Of a stretch of DNA of 43,760 nt, positions 1 through 6,250 are shown one piece after another; the first letter of the stretch is position 1; every line of letters begins with the position of its first letter. Under the pieces are notes generated by a model. That model saw only the letters and a program-made list of their open reading frames with translations. It searched no databases and was not told where the DNA came from. The stretch comes from CAYOHG01 sp964465125 (GTDB lineage: Bacteria > Planctomycetota > Phycisphaerae > UBA1845 > Fen-1342): NCBI GenBank assembly GCA_964465125.1, contig CAYXIO010000032.1, forward strand, positions 1 through 43,760, read 5' to 3'. The position numbers were made by a program, and so were the translations under genes.

Positions 1-734
1 AGGTCCTTGCGCGGCGCCGGGGCGGACTCGCTCGCCGCCGCGGAAGGCGCCTCCGGCGCAGCGGCGTACCCGCCCATCGCACTGTCGCGACGAATCACAT
101 AGATCGTCTTCACGCTCGGACCGATGTCGCCCGCCAGCCCGATCGCATCCAGCACCCGCATCTCCTGCTGGCTGATCGGATACGTCCCCGGCTGACGCAC
201 CGAACCGATGATCGAGTAGTACATGCGGCGGCGAAGCTGCACGAATGCCTGCACGATCGGGTCGGTCAGAATGCCGGCCTCGACCGTACGCTTCCTCAGA
301 TCGGCCTCGAGTTCGCGCTCCGTCATGCCCACAACGCGCACCAGGCCGAGCTGCGGAATGCTCACGTAGCCCGCCGGACTCACCTCCAACTGGGCGGCAT
401 AAGCCCCGAACGGCATGAAGTCGTCGATCGAGACTTGCAGAACGTCCTGCGGGCCGATGTGGTAGTCCTCCATGTCGGGGACCAGGTCCTCCGGCAGAGG
501 TTCGACCGCGTTCGCGAGCCCGATCGGGCTCTCGAGGGGCGTCAATACCCGACGAACCTCATTCTCCCCGTAGGAGAATGGAAAGTGGCCTACCTTGCTC
601 GGATCCAGAAAGCTGTTCGGCGGGAGCGCGGCGCAGCCCATCGACAGGAGCATCGCCCAGTGCGCCGTCCACCGCCAAGCGCGCCAGCGCCCTCTCTGGC
701 ACCCGCCCCGTCGCGCCTCGCTCGATTTTGGCAT
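1..734 (-). CDS. Polysaccharide export lipoprotein (Wza/Poly_export type), 3' end cut by window edge
   Basis: Outer-membrane export channel subunit for capsule or exopolysaccharide, anchored as a lipoprotein. Read on the minus strand from ATG 732-734, the protein has a basic N-region, a hydrophobic stretch and a lipobox ending LLSMGC. The Poly_export motif DYHIGPQDVLQVSI follows, then VSPAGYVSIPQLGLV, the TERELEADLRKRT helix, and SIIGSVRQPGTYPI, which opens an SLBB-type beta-grasp domain. The reading frame is still open at base 1, so the C-terminus lies outside. Start choice is moderately sure: an internal ATG at 651-653 would leave too short a signal peptide, while 732-734 has a GAGAG stretch upstream. 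It is divergent from the NeuD-like acyltransferase at 1038, consistent with the edge of a surface-glycan locus. The C-terminal Ala/Pro/Ser-rich stretch just before the edge may be a linker. Confidence 0.85.
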   Translation of the reverse strand, partial: MPKSSEARRGGCQRGRWRAWRWTAHWAMLLSMGCAALPPNSFLDPSKVGHFPFSYGENEVRRVLTPLESPIGLANAVEPLPEDLVPDMEDYHIGPQDVLQVSIDDFMPFGAYAAQLEVSPAGYVSIPQLGLVRVVGMTERELEADLRKRTVEAGILTDPIVQAFVQLRRRMYYSIIGSVRQPGTYPISQQEMRVLDAIGLAGDIGPSVKTIYVIRRDSAMGGYAAAPEAPSAAASESAPAPRKD

Positions 735-1037
735 CCCGCGCTCTCGAATCGTGTCGGTGCGGTCCATGCGCCCGGCCCCCACGCCGGACTCGCATCTTCT
801 GCCGCGCCAAGGTTTAACCAACTGAGCGTGGCGACTTTACTCGGCGCCGGCGCGGACTGTCAAACGACGCGCCGCCGGCCCGCTTCCCATCACCTTACGG
901 CTTGCCACGCACCCGGTTCGACGCTCCGCGGCCGAACCGCGGCCCGGGAGCATCTCAACTTATCGGCCGATCCAGACCGGCAACTTTCGCCTTCCCCACG
1001 CTGGCTCGCAGCCCGTTTTCGGCCGATAGCCACCCGT
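735..1037. promoter_or_regulatory. Divergent intergenic region with a repeated palindrome
   Basis: This 303-base gap separates two divergent glycan genes and should hold both promoters, although I see no convincing -35/-10 pair. A perfect 10-bp palindrome, ATCGGCCGAT, lies at 962-971. A near copy, TTCGGCCGAT, lies at 1018-1027, 56 bases further on and just upstream of the start of the acyltransferase gene. Paired palindromes in this place could be operator sites, but this is inference from symmetry only and GC-rich DNA makes such words fairly common. Confidence 0.25.
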
Positions 1038-1775
1038 ATGAGCGATCGCGACGCCGCAACGGCCGGCGGAATCCTCATTCTGGGCGCCGGCGGGCACGGA
1101 CGGGTCGTGCTCGACATCCTTCTCGCCGCCGCGCGCAACCGCCGCGACGCCGGCCGATCGCGACCGATTCCCGCGGTCGGCTTCCTCGACAACAACGCCG
1201 ACGTTCACGGCCGCCGGATCGACGGCGTATCCGTGCTGGGCGCGGTCGACGACCTGCCGCGCCTCGCCGAACAGGTCGGCGCAACTCAAGCCATTATCGC
1301 AATTGGAGATAACGGCGTGCGCCGCAACCTGGCACGTTGGATCGACGACTGCGGCCTCGAACCCGCCAATGCCATACACCCCACCGCAACGCTGGCCCAC
1401 AACGCCCGCGTCGGCCACAACGTCGTCATCGCCGCCGGCGTCGTCGTCTGCGCCCACTGCCAAATCGGCGACTCCGTCATCCTGAACACCGGCTGCATCA
1501 TCGATCATCAGACCATGATCGGCGAAGGCGTGCACGTCTGCCCTGGGGTGCGCATCGCCGGCCGCGTCAACGTCGAGGCCGGTACCTTCGTCGGCATCGG
1601 CGCAACGATCATTCCGCGGGTCACGCTCGGGTACGAATCGATCATCGGCGCCGGAGCGGTCGTGATCGAGGACGTCGCCCCGCTCGCGACCGTCGTCGGC
1701 GTGCCGGCCCGCCCCGTCAAGATGGCCAGCGCCACCGAAGACGAAGCCGCCATGCTGCTCCCCCTGCGACGCTGA
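1038..1775 (+). CDS. NeuD/PglD-family sugar O- or N-acyltransferase
   Basis: Acetyltransferase of the sialic-acid O-acetyltransferase NeuD family, acting on a nucleotide sugar or glycan in surface polysaccharide synthesis; 245 residues, normal for the family is about 210-230. The N-terminal Rossmann-like PglD_N domain is visible in GGILILGAGGHGRVVLDIL and VGFLDNN. The C-terminal half is a left-handed beta-helix of hexapeptide repeats (ARVGHNVVIAAGVVV, CQIGDSVILNTGCIID, GVRIAGRVNVEAGTFVGIGA), ending in the typical VVGVPARPVK. The expected catalytic His is probably within CIIDHQTMIGEG. An open frame extends far upstream to 435, but that part overlaps the divergent lipoprotein gene and lacks family similarity, so ATG 1038 is preferred; no strong ribosome site is visible. 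The substrate cannot be told. The stop codon sits inside the first unit of the 28-bp tandem repeat. Confidence 0.85.
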   Translation: MSDRDAATAGGILILGAGGHGRVVLDILLAAARNRRDAGRSRPIPAVGFLDNNADVHGRRIDGVSVLGAVDDLPRLAEQVGATQAIIAIGDNGVRRNLARWIDDCGLEPANAIHPTATLAHNARVGHNVVIAAGVVVCAHCQIGDSVILNTGCIIDHQTMIGEGVHVCPGVRIAGRVNVEAGTFVGIGATIIPRVTLGYESIIGAGAVVIEDVAPLATVVGVPARPVKMASATEDEAAMLLPLRR

Positions 1776-1840
1776 CTTCACGGCGAATCCCGTCGGACGC
1801 TGGCTTCACGGCGATTCCCGTGAGACGCTGGCTTCACGAC
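1768..1840 (+). repeat. Tandem 28-bp repeat, 2.6 copies
   Basis: Units begin at 1768, 1796 and 1824, each opening with GACGCTGRCTTCACG; the third is cut short after about 17 bases. Units 1 and 2 differ at only a few positions. Unit 1 contains the TGA stop (1773-1775) of the acyltransferase gene, so the repeat either invaded the 3' end of the gene or expanded from it. There are no spacers, so this is not CRISPR-like. Confidence 0.8.
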
Positions 1841-1923
1841 TGCTCCCTCGCGATTTTGACCTCCCCGCCGAGGCTCCCGCCGCCCTTCCCGACCCGACCA
1901 CCGCGGAAACACACGTCCGCCGG

Positions 1924-2030
1924 TGGAACCAGTTTCCAACCGGTGGAGCGACTGTGGCACCGGTTTCCAACCGGTGGATCGACCGTGGCACCTGGTTTCA
2001 ACCGGTGGATGAATCGGGTGCCACTGTCGT
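1924..2030 (+). repeat. R2 dispersed palindromic repeat, three tandem units
   Basis: Three units of about 30 bases start near 1924, 1954 and 1985. Each contains a core close to CCGGTTTCCAACCGGTGG, itself an imperfect inverted repeat (ACCGG...CCGGT) able to form a hairpin, and the second and third units open with GTGGCAC. Two further units in the opposite orientation occur at 3601-3675. Similar short palindromic intergenic repeats (REP-like) are known in many genomes; the mobilising enzyme, if any, is not in this window. Confidence 0.75.
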
Positions 2031-2152
2031 GTCGGCAGTGCGCGTAGGGTGGCACACTCGCGTCGCAGTTGGCATGCTTTCGCCGTCCGCGGAGTAAGCA
2101 TGCGGTTCTGCGTACGAATCCGACCGCGACCTGATAGAAAGGGTGTCCGATT

Positions 2153-2185
2153 GACGGGTAGAATGCCTGCGCTACCCCGGGCAGG
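2153..2185 (+). repeat. R3 dispersed repeat, copy 1
   Basis: A 33-base element with the core GAATGCCTGCGCTACC followed by CCGGGCAGG. It matches a second copy at 3547-3580 in the same orientation (core AAATGCCCGCGCTAGC, then CGCGGGCAGG), with most positions identical. Its minus-strand translation yields AGILPV, a peptide seen in false ORFs at both copies. It lies between the R2 cluster and the orphan gene. Confidence 0.7.
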
Positions 2186-2306
2186 AAAGCTCCTCAGGCT
2201 GGACCCTCGGAGGGCATCGAGTCCAAGTACGCCTACGCCAACGACCCCGTCGCGCGGAAGCACGCCGACGCCAAGCCGTCAGCATGGCACACGGCCGCAC
2301 CGGGCG

Positions 2307-3452
2307 TCAGCCACCGTGATCTGAATCCCCATCCCCGACGCCGAACAGATTCTTCAGTGCAGCCCAGTATTCGGCCAGCCAGAAACGGCTGGCGGCGTGC
2401 GAACCCTCCTCCAGTTCGCGCAGCCAGAATTCCGACCACCCCTGTGCCCGCCAGCGCACGTAGGACTCGCGTGCCGAGATGCCGGCCCGGCCCGGTTGCG
2501 GCGGCGGGAGTCCCAGGGCACTGCTACTGAAGAGTAGCGCGGGTTCAGGCTCGGGTCCCGAGGTCAACACATGTGCGTGGAGTACTTCCCCTGATGTGAC
2601 GTCTGCATACAACGCCAAGCCAACTGGAATGCCGGCCTCGACGAATTCGACGTTGGTTCGAAACGCCATGAAGACTGTATCTGAGCCTAACCCCAGCGCG
2701 AGGAGCGGTACGTCGTCGACGACCAAGCCGCTCCGCTGAACGTAGGCTGACTCGACCACCCACGCCGCGCTCTTCCGCAGGGCCTCAAAGAACCCGGCCG
2801 ACAGCCCGGGCACGATGTACCCCTGGAGTGGCTCGTCGCACTCTGCGCGATACGGGTCGCCGGGCGCCCCATCGAAGCATGGCGAGCCCCAGCGGCACGC
2901 CGGACACCGCTCGCAGAAGTAGAGCCGCACGAGCGCCCAGAAGTAGCGATCGCGCCAGAGCCTTCCCGCGTCAGCGGGCTCCATTGTCTCGCGGTCGACC
3001 AGGAATCGATCCCAGATCGCCCGCTTATGCTCGAGCAAGCGAAGCGTAGCCCGGTCGCCGTTCGCGCCTTCCTGGGCCTTTGGTACGGACATCGGACCGT
3101 GGAGGTGCTTCAGCAGCGGGTTCGCGTTTGGACCCGCATGAATCGGATGCGCGTAGAGCGTGCGTTCACGCTGAGGGTCGTGCAGCAGCACCAAGCCGAC
3201 GACCTGGCCCTCCTGCACGGCGGGGTCGCCGCCCACCACGTCGAAAAACAGTCTCAAGTACGGACCGGGCAGATACTTCCACAACGCGGGGATGGGGTCG
3301 ATGCACAGCCCCATTCGTTCGAGCAGGCCACGGGGGATCTGCACCGCGGCGCTGGCCAGTGCCGTGCTGACGTGGCTCCGGAGCTTCGTGTCCATTGGGC
3401 GTCGATGCCGCGACGCCACCAACCGCCACAGCGGATGGGATGTCTTACCCAT
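2307..3452 (-). CDS. Hypothetical protein, 381 residues, no recognised family
   Basis: I do not recognise this protein. It starts at ATG 3450-3452, preceded by the ribosome site GAGAGGTCAAG; the frame is open further upstream, but that part is translated from the R3 and R2 repeats and is rejected. It has no signal peptide or obvious membrane helix, so is probably cytoplasmic. Features seen are a Cys-rich patch near the middle, FCERCPACRWGSPC, that could bind zinc, and many Trp/Arg residues. Other visible stretches are PGPYLRLFFDVVGGDP, GLVLLHDPQRERTLYAHP and ALYADVTSGEVLHAH, the last two reading like related beta-strand pairs. It stands alone between repeat clusters, separated from the redox operon by about 250 bases. 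Codon use looks like an expressed GC-rich gene. Confidence 0.7.
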   Translation of the reverse strand: MGKTSHPLWRLVASRHRRPMDTKLRSHVSTALASAAVQIPRGLLERMGLCIDPIPALWKYLPGPYLRLFFDVVGGDPAVQEGQVVGLVLLHDPQRERTLYAHPIHAGPNANPLLKHLHGPMSVPKAQEGANGDRATLRLLEHKRAIWDRFLVDRETMEPADAGRLWRDRYFWALVRLYFCERCPACRWGSPCFDGAPGDPYRAECDEPLQGYIVPGLSAGFFEALRKSAAWVVESAYVQRSGLVVDDVPLLALGLGSDTVFMAFRTNVEFVEAGIPVGLALYADVTSGEVLHAHVLTSGPEPEPALLFSSSALGLPPPQPGRAGISARESYVRWRAQGWSEFWLRELEEGSHAASRFWLAEYWAALKNLFGVGDGDSDHGG

Positions 3453-3546
3453 CTTGACCTCTCGCCCTAGCCGGAGCCCTCCGCCACGCCGGCCCGTGCG
3501 GGGAATCAGCGCGACCAGTATAGGATAGGGAGACAGCATCGGAAAC

Positions 3547-3580
3547 AACGGGCAAAATGCCCGCGCTAGCCGCGGGCAGG
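3547..3580 (+). repeat. R3 dispersed repeat, copy 2
   Basis: Second copy of the element at 2153, same orientation, here with a clearer hairpin: GCCCGCG, a short CTAG-like turn, then CGCGGGC. It lies upstream of the orphan gene, between that gene and the R2 units. Confidence 0.7.
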
Positions 3581-3600
3581 GCGCCGGACGAGGGCCTATC

Positions 3601-3675
3601 CCACTCCACCGGTTGAAAACCGGTGCCACATAACACAGAGCCGAGCATACCGGACCGTTTGAAAACCGGTGCCAC
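3601..3675 (-). repeat. R2 dispersed palindromic repeat, two units in inverted orientation
   Basis: Units at about 3601-3629 and 3650-3675 contain CGGTTGAAAACCGGTGCCAC and CCGTTTGAAAACCGGTGCCAC-like cores. They are the reverse complement of the R2 units at 1924-2030. The ACCGGTT-GAA-AACCGGT arms pair into a hairpin. Located just downstream of the 23-haem cytochrome gene (which ends at 3703), so the element might also act on transcript ends of that operon. Confidence 0.75.
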
Positions 3676-3702
3676 AGGGCAGGGCTACGAGGTACCCCGC
3701 CG

Positions 3703-6246
3703 CTACGGCAGGCTGCGGCGGCGCGGGTTGTGGAAGAACAGGAACTTCGCCCGCGCTTCGGGACCGTGACACTCCGTGCAGACGTTCGGCGGAATGAACG
3801 GCCGCACCTGAAGCAGCATCTTCACGTTGTGCAGCTCATCGGGTGTCAGGCTCTCCGATCGCTCCGCTTCCTTCGCCAGGTCGAGCCGACCGTGCGAGAT
3901 GTGGCAGGTTCGGCAGGTCACGTGTCCGCGCGGGTCCACGATCCCCTGCTCATTGAACAGCGGCATGTAGCCCGGCGCGTCCGCTGGCGTGATGTTCGTC
4001 ATCATCGCCGGCGGGTGCGTGGCGATCTCTCGAATCGGCGCGGGGCCGGTCTTGTGATGGCAGCCCAGGCATGGCACGGCCCCTTCCATCTGCTCGCTGA
4101 CCTGGATCCCCTCTTCGAGCAGGAAGCGCGGCGAGAGCATCAAACCCCAGGCGCCATCGGGATTGGCGTGCATGGCGTGACACGGCTTGCATGAGTCCGT
4201 ACTGAAGCCGGCTTTGGCGAGATGCTCCGGCGAGTGCCCGGTCTGCTCGATCAGATGCTTCTGCTCGTGGCAGTGCAGGCAGAGCGACTGCGTCGACTCG
4301 CCCGCCGCCACGCGCGCCAGGTGCACCGGCTCGGGGCCTCCGTGCGGATCGTGGCAGGTTCGACAGCCCATGCGCAGGTTGCCTTGCGCGTCCTTGGGCA
4401 CGAGCGCGAGCGCGACCTTCTGCTGATCCGGCGAAATGTCATGCGGGTGAATGGCGGCGATTACGCTGCTGGCACCCCAGGCGGCGTCGGCATGGCAGGT
4501 CAGGCAGACGTCGTCATGGTTGCTGCTAGGATCGCCGCGGCCCAGGCGGTAGAGATCCGCCCGCTCGCCGCCGTGCGCGACGTGACACGGCATGCAGGAG
4601 CCGTTCGCGCGGGGCGAGTTCTTCCAGCGCGGATCGTCCGGGTTCGCATTGGCGTCGTGCGGGCCGGCGACGATGCGAATCTGGTCGGTGTGGCAGTCGG
4701 CGCAGAGCTCGAGCTCGGCCTTGGCGAGGTAGTTGGGCTGCTGGCGGGTGTGCGGATCGTGGCATTGCAGGCAATCGGTCTGCGGGTGCGGAATACCGTC
4801 GATGGTGCGGGCGGCGGCGACGCCTTCCGCGCGGTGGCAATTGATGCACTCGCCGCGGGCGTCGGCCTCGGTCGAGATCGGGTCGCGGCCGGCGCGGTGC
4901 GCGGTATGGCAGGCGGAGCATGGTCCCGCCGCGGTCGCCGTCTGCCCCAGCGCATTGACCGCCGTCGGGTAGCTGGTGCGCAGGTCGTGGGTCGAGCCGA
5001 CCACCGCGGCCTGGCCGGGATGACATGCGATGCACGCGTCGCCGGTCTGCGGGCGGAAGGCCAGCAAATCGCCGTTGGGCGACTTACCGTGCACGCGATG
5101 GCAGGAAACGCAGAGCAGCTCGCCGTTCGGGCCGGTGCCGGTGCCCCAATCCTCGACCGCGCGCACCTGGTCCGCGGTCAGGATCGGGCTCTGACCGTGG
5201 CGCGGCATGTCGCCGTGCGCCGAGTTCGCGATCAGCGCATCGGCGTGACACGACAGGCACAGGCGGTTCGTGTCGCTCTCCATCACGAGCAGCGACGCCG
5301 CGGACGGATCGTGCATCGAGTGACAGGTCAGGCAAGTGAGCTCGTGGCTGTTGCCGCCGACATACGCGCCGGCCACGAGCAGTTCGTCGGGCACGCCGTA
5401 GTCCATCGTGCCGAGCGGGTGCATGCCGCCGGCGAGGCCGGTGCCGTAGTCGCTGTGGCAGCGCAGACAGAGCTCGGCCGGGGGCTCGCAGAGGAATTCG
5501 CCGAAGGTCGCGTCGTGGGCGTCGTGGCATTGGAGGCAGTGCGACTCGGGGTGCTGCATGGAGCGCTCGGTGCGCGCTCGGCCCGAGGCGACTTCGTACT
5601 CCTGGTGGCAGGTGATGCAGTACCCGTCGGGATCCAGCTCCCCCGGGATGATTTCGCGCGCGTGGGCATGCGCCAGGTGGCACGCGCTGCACGGCCCGCC
5701 CTCGGCGGCACTACGGCCGAAGCGGTTGCGCTCGTCGGGCGCGGAGAGCCGCAGGTCGTGCGGCGTGCCTTGGGCATAATGACCGGGGTGACAGCGCAGG
5801 CAGAGCCGGCTGTCGGCCAGCGATTCGGCGAGCATCCCTCGGGCCGACTCGCCGAGCTTGTGGCAGGACATGCAGATCAGCGCGTTGTTCGGGCCCGCAA
5901 CCGTGCCCATGCGGGCAACGGCCTCGATCTGCACGGCGTTGAGCTTGACGTTCTGCGAGTGGCCGCGCTGCACGGCGAGGCTGCCCGCGGCGGGCGCGAT
6001 TTGCCGATGACAGGCGACGCAGTAGAGACTGCTCTCGGGGTCCCGCCAGTCCACCTGCTCCATCGTCGATGGAATCGCGGTCGGCTTCGGCAGCGCGGCG
6101 TGCCGCAGGAACGGCACCAGGATCAACAGAATGACCACGATCGCCGAGAGCGAAAGCAGCAACTCGATCGTACGCGAGAACCGGCCAAGCCATCCCGTGC
6201 TGGCGCCATTCCCGTTCGGCGGCGTTGGGGGCGGCATCTGCGTCAT
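3703..6246 (-). CDS. Membrane-anchored multihaem cytochrome c with 23 CXXCH motifs
   Basis: An 847-residue electron-transfer protein. A short cytoplasmic N-terminus and one membrane helix (residues about 29-47) anchor it, leaving a large periplasmic part with 23 CXXCH haem c sites, the first at residue 76. The many paired forms such as CLQCHDPH and CMPCHVAHG are of the doubled-CXXCH type. Residues about 93-265 (haems 2-7) and 350-519 (haems 10-15) are a clear internal duplication: both run GHSQ/GQSP, a Q-x-x-AV helix, GPN, C-S-CH, THDLR-like, GPCSACH, HP-x-x-x-CLQCH. This is the last gene of a four-gene operon, 4 bases after the NrfD-haem fusion. The nearest known analogue by context is HmcA (16 haems) of the Desulfovibrio Hmc complex, but the haem count and anchoring differ. 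The partner in the periplasm is unknown. Confidence 0.93.
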   Translation of the reverse strand: MTQMPPPTPPNGNGASTGWLGRFSRTIELLLSLSAIVVILLILVPFLRHAALPKPTAIPSTMEQVDWRDPESSLYCVACHRQIAPAAGSLAVQRGHSQNVKLNAVQIEAVARMGTVAGPNNALICMSCHKLGESARGMLAESLADSRLCLRCHPGHYAQGTPHDLRLSAPDERNRFGRSAAEGGPCSACHLAHAHAREIIPGELDPDGYCITCHQEYEVASGRARTERSMQHPESHCLQCHDAHDATFGEFLCEPPAELCLRCHSDYGTGLAGGMHPLGTMDYGVPDELLVAGAYVGGNSHELTCLTCHSMHDPSAASLLVMESDTNRLCLSCHADALIANSAHGDMPRHGQSPILTADQVRAVEDWGTGTGPNGELLCVSCHRVHGKSPNGDLLAFRPQTGDACIACHPGQAAVVGSTHDLRTSYPTAVNALGQTATAAGPCSACHTAHRAGRDPISTEADARGECINCHRAEGVAAARTIDGIPHPQTDCLQCHDPHTRQQPNYLAKAELELCADCHTDQIRIVAGPHDANANPDDPRWKNSPRANGSCMPCHVAHGGERADLYRLGRGDPSSNHDDVCLTCHADAAWGASSVIAAIHPHDISPDQQKVALALVPKDAQGNLRMGCRTCHDPHGGPEPVHLARVAAGESTQSLCLHCHEQKHLIEQTGHSPEHLAKAGFSTDSCKPCHAMHANPDGAWGLMLSPRFLLEEGIQVSEQMEGAVPCLGCHHKTGPAPIREIATHPPAMMTNITPADAPGYMPLFNEQGIVDPRGHVTCRTCHISHGRLDLAKEAERSESLTPDELHNVKMLLQVRPFIPPNVCTECHGPEARAKFLFFHNPRRRSLP

Positions 6247-6250
6247 CCGC

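Larger units (their letters stand above)
1841..2306. other. Intergenic stretch carrying dispersed repeats, no gene seen
   Basis: No frame here gives a believable protein. The region holds the R2 repeat cluster (1924-2030), a GTGCCAC/GTGGCAC pair just after it, and the R3 element (2153-2185). A stretch at 2072-2106 begins and ends in GCATGC. Frames running through the repeats yield artificial peptides such as HRLETG, TGWKPVP and AGILPV, which should not be taken as genes. Confidence 0.6.

Noticed and set aside
435..1037. N-terminal extension of the NeuD-like acyltransferase by about 200 residues
   Set aside because: The extension overlaps the divergent lipoprotein gene, is Arg/Pro-rich and has no family similarity. 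The family N-terminus begins at GGILILGAGG just after ATG 1038.
1768..2030. Possible CRISPR array
   Set aside because: The 28-bp units are directly adjacent without spacers, and the R2 units are diverged tandem palindromes; no cas gene is present.
2186..2306. Possible gene remnant with plus-strand reading ESKYAYANDPVARKHADA
   Set aside because: The stretch has gene-like composition but is short, has no start or ribosome site, and runs into the 3' end of the orphan gene. I could not tie it to a family.
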